Assembly (NCBI RefSeq): GCF_020329435.1
Contig: NZ_JAGKJK010000005.1
Span: forward strand, 1 to 64,000
DNA from: Bradyrhizobium hereditatis
GTDB lineage: Bacteria; Pseudomonadota; Alphaproteobacteria; Rhizobiales; Xanthobacteraceae
Direction of reading: 5' to 3'
DNA length: 64,000 nt
Below the pieces are notes generated by a model. It did not search any database. It had not been told where the DNA came from and saw only the letters and a list, made by a program, of their open reading frames with translations. This document shows positions 7,623-15,994 of the stretch, piece after piece. Position 1 is the stretch's first letter, and each line of letters opens with the position of its first letter. Both the position numbers and the translations under genes were made by a program.

Positions 7623-8474
7623 ATGCCCCATCCCGCGATGTCGCCTAATCATGTTGCCGTGATCACTGGAGGCGCTTCCGGCATCGGGCTCGCTGCCGCG
7701 ATGCGTTTCGCGGGTCTCGGCATGAGAGTCTGCATCGCCGATTTGGGCGCCGAGCGGCTCGCCGAGGCTGCCGCCAAACTGGCATCGGTCGCGAAGGGCG
7801 GCGCGGCCGATATCATGACCGCATCCGTTGACGTCAGCCGCTTCGATGACGTCGCGGGCCTCGAAACCGCGGTGCAAAAGCGGTTCGGTGGCACCGACAT
7901 TCTGATGAACAATGCCGGTATCGGCCCCGATAGCAACAGCTTTGGCCCGCTGGAAAACTGGCAGCGCATTCTCGCAGTGAACCTGTGGGGCGTAATTCAC
8001 GGCACGCAGGCCTTTGTGCCTCACATGGTCGAGCGCGGACGCCCCGGCCTCGTGATCAACACCGGCTCCAAACAGGGCATCACGACGCCACCAGGCAATC
8101 CCGCCTATAACGTCTCAAAGGCCGGCGTGAAAGCGCAGACCGAGGCGCTGCAACACGAATTGCGGAACTTGCCGGGATGCCAGATCAATGCGCATCTGAT
8201 GATCCCCGGCCATGTCTTCACCGCACTGACCGCGCGCGGCCGCACCGAAAAGCCGCCGGGCGCCTGGACGCCGGAGCAAACCGTCGACTTCATGATCGCG
8301 CGGATCGAGGCCGGTGATTTCTACATTCTCTGCCCTGATAACGACGTGCCGCGGCAGCTCGACGAGCGGCGCATGCTGTGGGCGATCGGCGACATCGTCG
8401 AGAACCGTCCCGCGCTGTCGCGCTGGCATCCGGATTATGCGGAGGCGTTCGGGAGGTTTGTGAAGGGAGAATAG
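7623..8474 (+). CDS. Short-chain dehydrogenase/reductase
   Basis: This is a classical SDR of about 283 residues: Rossmann TGGASGIG at residues 15-22, D-L-G after beta-2 (IADLGAE), NNAGIG (about 98-103), and catalytic Tyr162/Lys166 in YNVSKAG. It carries out NAD(P)(H)-dependent oxidation or reduction of an alcohol/carbonyl. An in-frame ATG at 7617 exists, but the GGAG at 7612-7615 is only one base away from it, so the ATG at 7623 is the better start. It lies divergent from the aldehyde dehydrogenase; an alcohol-to-aldehyde-to-acid pair is a reasonable inference. Confidence 0.9.
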   Translation: MPHPAMSPNHVAVITGGASGIGLAAAMRFAGLGMRVCIADLGAERLAEAAAKLASVAKGGAADIMTASVDVSRFDDVAGLETAVQKRFGGTDILMNNAGIGPDSNSFGPLENWQRILAVNLWGVIHGTQAFVPHMVERGRPGLVINTGSKQGITTPPGNPAYNVSKAGVKAQTEALQHELRNLPGCQINAHLMIPGHVFTALTARGRTEKPPGAWTPEQTVDFMIARIEAGDFYILCPDNDVPRQLDERRMLWAIGDIVENRPALSRWHPDYAEAFGRFVKGE

Positions 8475-8884
8475 CTAGGGCGTGGACACAAATCGAGGTT
8501 TGTGAGCTCGGATCGACCCATGTCCGCTGTTCGGCGAACTGCAGACTCAAATCGGACGCTGCCTCAAGTCCGAAAAGGGGCCCAGAAGCGGACGTCGCTA
8601 TGAGTTGGCGCCCGTGGCTTCATGCGTTCACACTCGACCAGAGGCGCCGGGCGCGCCCCATGAGGACGAGGAAATGCTGGACCGACAAGAACGCCATGGC
8701 GGTAAGAGGCCGTTGTTTTTCCGCACTTTCGACCCATGGTGGTTGGCACTTACCCCAAAGGGGAGTAGCTTTGCCGAACGGTCGTCAGGACGAGATCTTG
8801 ATCTCCTCATCGTGCCGCCGGGCGCCCAAGGCGTTGCCGATCGTCGTCCCGACCAGGGTCACGATTCTGCTGAGGGAGGAGCGA
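8475..8884. other. Gene-free stretch upstream of acetamidase gene
   Basis: The frame of the downstream gene is open here but the composition is not protein-like and the signal peptide begins at 8885. Bases 8515-8600 (tgtccgctgttcgg ... gaagcggac) resemble decayed repeat sequence. I see no RNA gene. Confidence 0.4.
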
Positions 8885-10147
8885 ATGATGCAATCCGGAC
8901 AATTCTGGATCATCACTGCGGCCGCGACATTGCTGCTCAGCGCAACCGCAGCGCATGCGGATACGACGTCCGTTAAGGCGTGGCAGGTTGTGCGCGTCGC
9001 GAAGACCGGCGCGCACTGCGTCGACGACAAGAACTGCATGAACCGCATGCACCCGGCCATCAAGCCGGTGAGTCGCGCCAACCCGGGTCAGCATATCGTC
9101 TTTGAGACGCGTGACGCCTTCGACTCCGACTTCAACCTCGGCTCCAAGCCCGAGGATGTGTTGGCGGCCGATCTCAATCTCGTCCATCCGCTGACCGGCC
9201 CGGTCTTCATCGAGGGTGCCCAGCGCGGCGACGTACTGGCGGTGACACTCCTCGACGTACAGCCGGACGACTACGGTTACACCGTGATCGTCCCGGGCTT
9301 CGGTTTCCTGCGCGATCGCTTCACCAAGCCGTTCATCGCCAATTGGAAACTCAACCGCAAGGAGGCGGTCTCCGACCAGATCCCAGGCGTCGTCATCCCC
9401 TTTAACGGATTTATGGGCACGGTCGGGGTGCTGCCGGGCCAGCCCGAGGTGGCCACGATCCTCACGCGCGAGGCGGCGCTGCAGAGCGCGGGCGGCGTCG
9501 TCCTGACTCCGCAGCCGCTCGGTGCGCTGCCGAGCGATGTCTGCGGTCAGAACGGAAGCAGCAAGAATGAGTGCCTGCGCACCATTCCGCCGCGCGAGAA
9601 CGGTGGCAACATGGACATCAAGCAGATGGTGGTGGGCACGACGCTGCTGCTGCCCTGCTTCGTGGACGGGTGCGGGTTGTTCGTCGGCGACGTCCATTTC
9701 GCGCAAGGCGATGGCGAGGTCTCCGGCACGGCAATCGAGATGGGGGCGACGGTCACGCTGGTCACCGAGATCCGCAAGGCGCAAGCCGCGAAGGTCAAAG
9801 TCCCGCACTTCGAAGGCGGCGATCAGCTCATCCGGTTGGCGCCGACCGAGTTCTACGCCACCACCGGCTTCCCGCTGAAAGCCAAGGGACAGATCCCGCC
9901 TTACCATACCTACCTCGACAGCCAGAAAATCGGCCCGCTCGAGAACCTCTCGGAGGATCTGATGCTGGCGGCGCGCAACGCCCTGATCGAGCTGATCGAC
10001 TGGATGGTTGGCGAGAAGGGCCTCACGCCGGAGCAGGCATATGTCGTGGCGAGCGTGGCCGCCGACCTGCGTATCGGCAACGTCGTCGACGTGCCGAACT
10101 ACGCAGTCTCGGCCATCCTGCCGACCACCATATTCCGCGAGAAGTAG
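8885..10147 (+). CDS. Secreted acetamidase/formamidase-family protein
   Basis: The 420-residue product starts with MMQSGQFWIITAAATLLLSA and a likely cleavage after AHA, so it is exported. The rest matches the FmdA/AmdA fold: PGQHIVFETRDAFD, LNPLTGPVFIEGA-like stretch, GDVLAVTLLDVQPDDYGY, FNGFMGTVGVLPG, RENGGNMDIKQMVVG, FVGDVHFAQGDGEVSGTAIE and the C-terminal LTPEQAYVVASVAADLRI. Family enzymes hydrolyse short amides to ammonia and acid; periplasmic members are less studied. GGAGG at 8876-8880 precedes two adjacent ATGs (8885, 8888); either could be used. The next gene begins one base after its stop. Confidence 0.85.
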   Translation: MMQSGQFWIITAAATLLLSATAAHADTTSVKAWQVVRVAKTGAHCVDDKNCMNRMHPAIKPVSRANPGQHIVFETRDAFDSDFNLGSKPEDVLAADLNLVHPLTGPVFIEGAQRGDVLAVTLLDVQPDDYGYTVIVPGFGFLRDRFTKPFIANWKLNRKEAVSDQIPGVVIPFNGFMGTVGVLPGQPEVATILTREAALQSAGGVVLTPQPLGALPSDVCGQNGSSKNECLRTIPPRENGGNMDIKQMVVGTTLLLPCFVDGCGLFVGDVHFAQGDGEVSGTAIEMGATVTLVTEIRKAQAAKVKVPHFEGGDQLIRLAPTEFYATTGFPLKAKGQIPPYHTYLDSQKIGPLENLSEDLMLAARNALIELIDWMVGEKGLTPEQAYVVASVAADLRIGNVVDVPNYAVSAILPTTIFREK

Positions 10148-10148
10148 C

Positions 10149-10799
10149 GTGTGGCATGAGACCGAAGATTCTGAGGTTGGCGGGAGGCCGAGCCGCCGGG
10201 AATTCCTCCGAACCGCGGGAGCCGGCGCCGCAGCCATGTTCCTTTGTGGCCACGCACCCTATGGCCAGTGGGGTGTCTACCGCCGGCGCCACCTGCTCAT
10301 CCTGACTTCCCGCGCCGATCCTCCCTCGTTCGAGCTCGGCAAGCGGGTAGCTGAGGTCCTCGCGGATCGCTTGCCGAGCAGCAAGGCTCAGGTGAGCAGG
10401 GCGCCGCACAAGGAGCGCATCGCCAGCCTGATCAGCTCGCAGCAGTTGGACGTCGCGCTGATGCGGCGCGACGATGCGGCAGCCCTTCGACAAGGGAGGC
10501 CCCCCTTCGCCGAGCACGGACCAGTCAAGCTGTTCACTGTCGTCGGCATCGGAGAGTATTTGTTCGTCTGCCGCGACGACTTTGCAGCACGCCATGCCTG
10601 GTTGATCGCCGAAGCGTTGGATAAGAGCCGCAGCGCCCTTCCCGAATTGCTGCTGCCGAGCGGTTCGTCCTCCGAGCCGCCCGACTCGCGCATCCCGCTG
10701 CATCCTGGCGCTCTAGGTTATTTCATGGGCGCGCCCATGCCGGGCCTCGAGCCACATGCCCATGAAGATCACACCCACGAGGTTGATGTCCCGCAATGA
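10149..10799 (+). CDS. Tat-exported TAXI-like periplasmic protein coupled to acetamidase
   Basis: A GTG start at 10149, one base after the preceding stop, gives 216 residues. The N terminus has a twin-arginine signal, SRREFLRTAGAGAAAMFL. The mature part has FELGKRVAEVLADRLP, SSQQLDVALMRRDDAAAL, FTVVGIGEYLFVCRDDF and IPLHPGALGYFMG, which follow the second-lobe pattern of TAXI/TRAP solute-binding proteins; it is shorter than those (about 320) and ends in a His/Glu-rich tail (HAHEDHTHEVDVPQ). Translational coupling with the amidase suggests a shared substrate, perhaps binding of an amide or its acid product. No TRAP permease is nearby. The family assignment is tentative. Confidence 0.65.
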   Translation: MWHETEDSEVGGRPSRREFLRTAGAGAAAMFLCGHAPYGQWGVYRRRHLLILTSRADPPSFELGKRVAEVLADRLPSSKAQVSRAPHKERIASLISSQQLDVALMRRDDAAALRQGRPPFAEHGPVKLFTVVGIGEYLFVCRDDFAARHAWLIAEALDKSRSALPELLLPSGSSSEPPDSRIPLHPGALGYFMGAPMPGLEPHAHEDHTHEVDVPQ

Positions 10800-11008
10800 G
10801 CCACGGCCCTAAGCTGGAGGCCGCCACAGACCTCTGCTTCTTCATCAATTGCGAGCCGCGTCGCGCCCTCGCAGCACTTCAGAAAAGGGTCAAATCGCGT
10901 GGTTTCATATATCTGCAGCATGTTCTCTATTCGGTCCATCTCGGACCTGCAATTCGGCCTGGCGAACACCGAGCCCCAGGGCGACAGGGTGCAAAGATGT
11001 CTAAATTC

Positions 11009-11111
11009 GTAGGCTAGGCAAAGCGAAGCGTGCCCCACCATCGCTAACGCAGCGTCAGTGTACCTGGCAATAGATGGTGGGCACGTCGCTACGCTCCTTT
11101 GCCCACCCTAC
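11009..11111. repeat. Palindromic repeat, GTAGG/CCTAC-ended (REP-like)
   Basis: GTAGGctaggcaaagcgaagcgtgcccc pairs imperfectly with gggcacgtcgctacgctcctttgcccacCCTAC. A half-like match occurs near 56840-56880, and related GTAG/CTAC-bounded elements lie at 51590-51667 and 57507-57589. Bases 10800-11008 upstream hold no supported gene. Confidence 0.7.
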
Positions 11112-11131
11112 ACGCAACAATACAGTCACCC

Positions 11132-11338
11132 CTACAGCGTCACCTGCTTGTCGCCGCATTGCTTGCAGACGTATTTGACACGCGTAGCGCCCTTCTCGGC
11201 CTGGACGCGGTTCGGCGCGCCGCATTTGCCGCAGACCGCTTCGATTCTAGTCTGTCCTTGTTTTATGACGATCGCTTTCTTTTCCATCGTCTCGCGGATC
11301 AGCCGCTCGGCCTCCTCGCGCATTGCTTGCTTTGACAT
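11132..11338 (-). CDS. Small zinc-ribbon protein
   Basis: This is a 68-residue protein: an N-terminal helix (MSKQAMREEAERLIRETMEK), then a compact beta domain with CGKCGAPNRV and YVCKQCGDKQ, four cysteines in two CxxC knuckles that would hold one zinc. The start at 11338 has AGGGCAGG in front. There is no catalytic motif. Such ribbons mostly act in nucleic-acid or protein contacts; the function is unknown. Confidence 0.7.
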   Translation of the reverse strand: MSKQAMREEAERLIRETMEKKAIVIKQGQTRIEAVCGKCGAPNRVQAEKGATRVKYVCKQCGDKQVTL

Positions 11339-11429
11339 CGGCCTGCCCTGCAATAACCCGCTGCGGCGGGGTGTTATCACAGCCACAGCACATTTCGTAG
11401 GTCGGTCGTGAAAATCGCACGACTAAGTG

Positions 11430-12629
11430 TCACGTCGTCTCCGGCGTGAGCGCGAGCAGCCGGCGCACCAGGGCAAGCGCGGTTTCCGTGGCCGGATCGG
11501 CCGAAATCACGGGAACCGCGAGCGCGATGACGTCGATCGGGTCATGTGAGAGGACAACGAGATGGGTCGCGCTGTTGGCCTTCATCAACGATACGACGCG
11601 CTCGACGGCGGGATCGGATGCGGCGAGGGCCCACGGCGCGTCGGGGCGGCGCAGCACCCGCCGGGTCGACAGGAAGTCGCGCAGCAGCGCGGGATCGTAA
11701 GCCAAAAGCTCGCTTTCGCGATAGCGCCGGGCGCTCTCGAAGATTGGATGACGCGCCAGTTCCGCGATCAGCGCATCGCGCGTTTGGGCCGGCGATGCCG
11801 CGACGGAATTGAGAATGCCGGGCACCTGCGATTCGAAGTGGGCGCGCAGCGCGTCCACCATCAGTCCGATGGTGAGAACGCCTGCGATTGCAATGGCGCA
11901 GAATCGCACGACCTGCGCTGCGTCGACATCTGGCGCAACGAACGCCGCGGCGGCACCGAGCAACGCCGAACTTGCGACGCGCAACACGGTCAGCAGCAGC
12001 GCCTGACGCTGCGTCTCTGCGCCGCGTTCCGCGATTAGGATCGCGGTAACCACGAGCAGTGCCCCCAATGCCCCGAGCCTGACCGGGATATTCGGTATCA
12101 GCACCCTGAAATCGGTGAGGACGAAAGGAATGACGAGAATGGCGCCGACGGCGAGGCGGCCGATGCTGCGATTCTCCGATGCCATCAGCGTGGCCGGGTC
12201 GCGCGTTGCCAATAGCCAGGCGCAGATGGCAAAGCCGGCGAGCTGGAACAAAGCAAGCAGGACGGCAGTGGGCGTCACCAGCGGCTCAAACCCAAGCGCC
12301 CCTGCGAGGCCGATCACGATGCCGCCGGCCAGAATGGCGATCTTCGCGGCGCGCGGGGCATGGCGCCGCAGGATGCCCTCGGTGACGATCAAGGCGCCGA
12401 GCGGGACCAGCGCCGCTGGAATCGCCGACAGATTGTTGAGCAGCACGCTACCGCTCCACCACGCCGTGCCGCGCACCAGAAACAGCGATGCGATGATGCC
12501 AAGCGCGATCAGGAGGCGCCGGGTCAGCGGCCCCTTGGGATCACGCCGGTGCAGCGTGAGCATAGTGACGGCGAGCCCGATCGCGCCGCAAAGATTGACG
12601 ATGGAATCGGCGATCATGCCCGGCGTCAT
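11430..12629 (-). CDS. Polytopic membrane protein, function unknown
   Basis: This 399-residue protein is an inner-membrane protein with eight or nine hydrophobic segments in the first ~260 residues (for example LLIALGIIASLFLV, IAILAGGIVIGLAGAL, AVLLALFQLAGFAICAWLL, LGALGALLVVTAILIAE) and a soluble C-terminal part of about 130 residues. Its ATG overlaps the stop of the upstream GNAT-like gene (ATGA, 12626-12629), so the two are translationally coupled. I do not recognise the family. The partner acyltransferase-like gene suggests an envelope or surface-modification role, which is only inference. Confidence 0.7.
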   Translation of the reverse strand: MTPGMIADSIVNLCGAIGLAVTMLTLHRRDPKGPLTRRLLIALGIIASLFLVRGTAWWSGSVLLNNLSAIPAALVPLGALIVTEGILRRHAPRAAKIAILAGGIVIGLAGALGFEPLVTPTAVLLALFQLAGFAICAWLLATRDPATLMASENRSIGRLAVGAILVIPFVLTDFRVLIPNIPVRLGALGALLVVTAILIAERGAETQRQALLLTVLRVASSALLGAAAAFVAPDVDAAQVVRFCAIAIAGVLTIGLMVDALRAHFESQVPGILNSVAASPAQTRDALIAELARHPIFESARRYRESELLAYDPALLRDFLSTRRVLRRPDAPWALAASDPAVERVVSLMKANSATHLVVLSHDPIDVIALAVPVISADPATETALALVRRLLALTPETT

Positions 12630-13741
12630 TTGCCACTTCCGTTTCCGGGTATCCGCGGCCGCAAGCTGTCGAACGGCCGCGTATCGTCCAACCAATAAAT
12701 CACGGGCAGGATCAGCCGCTGCAACGCCAGCACGGCGGAGGCAGCGAACAGTGCCGGCAGAGATCCTGCCGGCACATCGCGTTGGATGTAGCGCCGGGCG
12801 CCGGCAAGATCGATGCGGCCAAGCTGGAGAACGTCGTCGCCCCTTAAGTAATCGAGCTCACGCGCGCACCAGGCGTTATATTGCTCGTCACGATGTTTTG
12901 GCGCGATGTCGAAGGATTTCTTCAAAGCGTCCGACCCGCCGGTATAGGCATTGGTGATGACGAAGCGGTCCTCGTCGAACCCGGCCTCGTCGCCGACGCC
13001 GAACACCGCGCGATGTTCGCGCATGATCCCCCGCGCCAGTTGCAGATGCGCAAAGCTGCGGCGCGCCGCGACGTCCGGCGATGGAAACACGTCCGAGAAG
13101 GTGTCGCAGACCATGCCGAACACTGCTGGCACCTGCGTTACATTCGAAATCCATTTTGGGCGCAGGCCATCGCGCGCGAACAGCACCAGCGTGGTCAGGC
13201 CGTACAGAACCCAGGACAGCCCCTGTCCCTGCACATCAGGGTCGACCATCACGAGACCGAGATGGGTGACCTGCTCCGGCTCACCATCAAGCTCGACCGA
13301 CATCACCGATAGCGCATTAAAGGCGATCGGCCGCCCCGTCGCCTCCTCCGAGATCAGCGTGACGATGGCGCGCGACAGCCGCTCGCGCTCGCCGGAGAAG
13401 ATGCCATAGGTGAGATCACCGGCCGGCAGCGTCTTGCCGGCGATGGTGCGCAATTGAGAGACCAGTTCGTCGAGTTCGGCTTGCGAAAGCGATAGCCCCG
13501 GACTTTCGACGATCCGCGTCGTCAGACCGGTGTGCGTGCGCAAGGTGAGATCGATGGCAGGCTGTTGAAATGCCTTCAGCCAGAAGGCGGCATAGCTGCC
13601 GAGGCGGCCGGCCGCAGAGCGGACCTGCTGCAGGCCATGATGGATTGCTGAATTGCCGCTCCAGAAAGACGCCATGCCACCTGCCCGCACCTGGACGGGA
13701 TTGGTGCGCCCGGCCCTCTTAACGAGCGATGAGCGCGACAT
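12626..13741 (-). CDS. GNAT-like acetyltransferase-domain protein
   Basis: The 371-residue product has one clear acyl-CoA-binding signature, HLGLVMVDPDVQGQGLSWVLY (residues 160-180; Q171-G-Q-G), typical of GNAT motif A, preceded by two beta strands (RAIVTLISEE, IAFNALSVMSVEL). The N-terminal 100 residues and the long C-terminal half are not typical of the family; a C-terminal hydrophobic stretch (LPALFAASAVLALQRLILPVIYW) may anchor it in the membrane. It forms an operon with the membrane protein at 11430. A relic of its first codons and promoter occurs at 14243-14330 (see findings). The substrate is unknown. Confidence 0.6.
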   Translation of the reverse strand: MSRSSLVKRAGRTNPVQVRAGGMASFWSGNSAIHHGLQQVRSAAGRLGSYAAFWLKAFQQPAIDLTLRTHTGLTTRIVESPGLSLSQAELDELVSQLRTIAGKTLPAGDLTYGIFSGERERLSRAIVTLISEEATGRPIAFNALSVMSVELDGEPEQVTHLGLVMVDPDVQGQGLSWVLYGLTTLVLFARDGLRPKWISNVTQVPAVFGMVCDTFSDVFPSPDVAARRSFAHLQLARGIMREHRAVFGVGDEAGFDEDRFVITNAYTGGSDALKKSFDIAPKHRDEQYNAWCARELDYLRGDDVLQLGRIDLAGARRYIQRDVPAGSLPALFAASAVLALQRLILPVIYWLDDTRPFDSLRPRIPGNGSGK

Positions 13742-13890
13742 GTTGGGATTGACCGCAGGGTAAACGATATGTTGGTGAGGTCAAACCTGCTGCAGGACAG
13801 GCAAACGGCGAATGCCGAAGCATCCGCCGCCCGCCTTCGCCAGCACCGCGTCACAGGTTACGCGGCATTGGAAATCAATCAGCCTTGAAA

Positions 13891-14166
13891 CTAAGCGGCC
13901 TTGGTAACTTCCATCAGCAGCCGCTCGGCCTTCGCATCCTCGATACGGTTCACCAGCCGGCTGCTCTCATGCATGTCACGCACGGTCTTGGTCAGCGTGA
14001 CGCAGGACTGAATCAGCATCACGATGCCCATCGCCAGATAGCCCTTGATCCAGAGATCAACCGGCAGAAAGTAGACGCCGACGGCGACCAGGAAGGCCGA
14101 GGCGCCGAACGAAGCGTAGGTGAAGGTAACCCAGGCGTTGCTGTGATGCTGGACATTCTGATTCAT
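13891..14166 (-). CDS. YiaA/YiaB-family inner-membrane protein, copy 1
   Basis: This 91-residue protein carries the YiaAB two-helix domain: WVTFTYASFGASAFLVAVGV, FLPVDLWIKGYLAMGIVML, then SCVTLTKTVRDMHES and a cytoplasmic tail with RIEDAKAERLLMEV. Both ends are predicted cytoplasmic. It is nearly identical to the product of 14963-15238. The start is the ATG at 14166. Family members are linked to envelope/stress conditions in enterobacteria but have no defined activity. It is likely the distal gene of the PspA-led cluster. Confidence 0.85.
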   Translation of the reverse strand: MNQNVQHHSNAWVTFTYASFGASAFLVAVGVYFLPVDLWIKGYLAMGIVMLIQSCVTLTKTVRDMHESSRLVNRIEDAKAERLLMEVTKAA

Positions 14167-14242
14167 GGCGCCATCCTGCTGATATGAATTTCGATGAAAG
14201 GCCGTTCGGACGGGGTTGGCGTTTTGCTCCGGGATTCCGCTA

Positions 14243-14299
14243 TCGCGTCCGTCCCAGCTTTCTGCGCCCGCCCCAGTTAATGAGCGATGACTCAAGCAT
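14243..14299 (-). pseudogene. Relic of the 5' end of the GNAT-like gene
   Basis: From an ATG at 14299 the minus strand reads MLESSLINWGGRRKLGRTR then stop. The real gene at 13741 starts MSRSSLVKRAGRTNPVQVR. The upstream DNA is also alike (tatcgtttacc at 14316-14326 and 13761-13771 on the minus strand). This is most simply a truncated copy left by the duplication that made the two YiaA-like genes. Confidence 0.45.
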
Positions 14300-14434
14300 C
14301 CTAAGGTTGTCGCACGGTAAACGATACATTGAACGGCAGTATCAAATGATCCATGACAGGAACGATGGCGCCGGGCCGTCGGATACTGGGCTGATCAAGC
14401 CTTCCTGCGGCGCCGCTGGCAAGGTGGGCCGTCT

Positions 14435-14833
14435 TCACGCCCTGGCCGGCTCAAGGCAACGTCGTTGCCCGCCGCTATAGTCATGTGACAACAACGAACA
14501 TGCCGCCATGACAATGGCGCCGCCGGTGGCCAACGCCATCACGATTGATGGCGGAAACAGACTGCTGAACACAGCGAGGATCTCTGCCGTGGCAGCCGTC
14601 GCTCCGACCATCGCGATCAGGTACACGCGCAGAGAGATCGGAAAGGCGCGAACCAGAAATTCATCTGATATCCAGCTGATCGCCGACATCGGCAAGGTGA
14701 GGATAGATAGCACCACGGCCACGACGCATGCGAAGTCAAGGTCTCGCGGGCCAGCGGTAGCGACCCATATCATCAACGCCGCGAAGAACACCGTTACCGG
14801 AGCCAGCACCAAAAATACGAACGCTCTTTTCAT
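14435..14833 (-). CDS. Small four-helix membrane protein, unknown
   Basis: The 132-residue product has four hydrophobic helices: FVFLVLAPVTVFFAALMIWV, FACVVAVVLSILTLPMSAI, VYLIAMVGATAATAEILAVF and IVMALATGGAIVMAACSLL. I start at the ATG at 14833 (MKRAFVF) because the AAGGG site at 14843-14847 is then well spaced; the ATG at 14842 is too close to it. No family is recognised. It lies between the two YiaA-like copies, inside the duplicated segment. Confidence 0.6.
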   Translation of the reverse strand: MKRAFVFLVLAPVTVFFAALMIWVATAGPRDLDFACVVAVVLSILTLPMSAISWISDEFLVRAFPISLRVYLIAMVGATAATAEILAVFSSLFPPSIVMALATGGAIVMAACSLLSHDYSGGQRRCLEPARA

Positions 14834-14962
14834 CGAAGTCATCCCTTGCCTGCCGACGTGAAACTGATCCCGGCGACGGACGGCGGGTGCTGAGACACCC
14901 GCCGCCCCCTCGCCAGCACCGCGCCACAGGCTACGCGGCCCTTGCAATCAACTGCTTTGAAA

Positions 14963-15238
14963 CTACGCAGCCTTGGAAACTTCCATCAGCAGCCGCTCGG
15001 CCTTGGCGTCCTCGATGCGGTTCACCAGCTTGCCGCTCTCGTGCATGTCGCGCACGGTCTTGGTCAGGGTGACGCAGGACTGCACCAGCATCACGATGCC
15101 CATTGCGAGATAGCCCTTGATCCAGAGATCTAGCGGCAGGAAGAACACGCCGACGGCGACCATGAAGGCGGAGGAGGCAAAAGAAATATAGGTGAAGGTA
15201 ACCCAGGCACCGCTGTGAGGTTGGACGTTCTGGTTCAT
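14963..15238 (-). CDS. YiaA/YiaB-family inner-membrane protein, copy 2
   Basis: This is a 91-residue paralogue of the 13891-14166 product: MNQNVQPHSGAWVTFTYISF, FLPLDLWIKGYLAMGIVMLV, QSCVTLTKTVRDMHESGKLV and RIEDAKAERLLMEVSKAA. Most of the differences are conservative. About 100 bases downstream of both copies are also similar (ctcgccagcaccgcg ... cacagg ... tacgcgg), showing a segmental duplication. It starts 42 bases after the PspA-like gene, so it is probably in the same transcript. Two tandem copies may form hetero-oligomers, which is inference. Confidence 0.85.
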   Translation of the reverse strand: MNQNVQPHSGAWVTFTYISFASSAFMVAVGVFFLPLDLWIKGYLAMGIVMLVQSCVTLTKTVRDMHESGKLVNRIEDAKAERLLMEVSKAA

Positions 15239-15280
15239 GATAATCTCCTGTTGATATGGGTTGATCGATTGAGTTCAGTT

Positions 15281-15976
15281 TCAGGCAGCTTGCGTGCGTT
15301 TGGCGTTCAGCCGCGCGAGCACGTCGTCAGCGGTTGATTTCAGCCGGGGACCGAAGCCCTGCTCGGCGAGCTTTTCGGCGGTCGCCAGCGGACCGCTGGC
15401 GGCATCGAGCTCGACCAAGGCGTCGGCCGCGGCCTGGGCCTCGATCTGCCGCTCACGCAGCCTCTTCAGCGTGTTCTCCGCTTCCGGCAGCGTGGATTCG
15501 TACGGACGCGCCGCTTCGATGCCGCCCCGGCGCAGGGCACGAACCGCTTCGGAGGCGCGGGCGATGCGACGGCCGCGATCGAGCTCGGTGATCCGCGCCT
15601 CGGCACTGGCGACCTGGCGCTTCATGCGGGCGATCTCGGTTGCAAACAGCGTGCGCGCGGTCATCGCCGCGTCGCGGTCGGCCTCGAGATTGGCGATCGC
15701 CTGCGCCGCCTCGCGGGCGAGATCTTCCCGGCCGCCATCGAGCGCCGCGGTGGCGCGGACCTCGAGATCGGCGATGCGGGCATTGGTGGCTTCGAGGCGG
15801 CGGCCCTCCTGCTGGTCGCCGGCGATCGCCAACGCCAGCGAGCGCTTTGAACGCTCCACGGCCGCGGCGGCATCGCGCATCTGCTGGTCGAGAATGAGCA
15901 GCGCCGCGCGGTCTTCCAGTTCCTCCCCCGCGACGGCCACGCTGCCCCGGAAAAGCGTTAAAACAGTTTTGAACAT
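15281..15976 (-). CDS. PspA/IM30-family membrane-associated coiled-coil protein
   Basis: The 231-residue product is almost wholly helical coiled coil: MFKTVLTLFRGSVAVAGEEL at the start, DRAALLILDQQMRDAAAAVE, long Ala/Glu/Arg heptads, and RLKSTADDVLARLNAKRTQ at the end. This is the pattern of PspA/IM30 proteins, which oligomerise on the inner face of the inner membrane and protect it under envelope stress. The start has AGGGAG in front. It is divergent from a TetR regulator and a TGAGC-N3-GCTCA palindrome lies 19 bases upstream of its ATG, so it is probably repressed by that regulator. It leads the YiaA-like cluster. Confidence 0.85.
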   Translation of the reverse strand: MFKTVLTLFRGSVAVAGEELEDRAALLILDQQMRDAAAAVERSKRSLALAIAGDQQEGRRLEATNARIADLEVRATAALDGGREDLAREAAQAIANLEADRDAAMTARTLFATEIARMKRQVASAEARITELDRGRRIARASEAVRALRRGGIEAARPYESTLPEAENTLKRLRERQIEAQAAADALVELDAASGPLATAEKLAEQGFGPRLKSTADDVLARLNAKRTQAA

Positions 15977-15994
15977 TTGCAGCTCCCTGTGTTA

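Noticed and set aside
8807..10237. 476-codon minus-strand frame opposite the acetamidase gene
   Set aside because: The plus strand has a signal peptide, ribosome site and family motifs; the minus frame is rich in Arg/Asp/His without pattern.
10796..11017. Possible 73-codon gene after the TAXI-like gene
   Set aside because: No ribosome site, no recognisable fold, and the end runs into a palindromic repeat.
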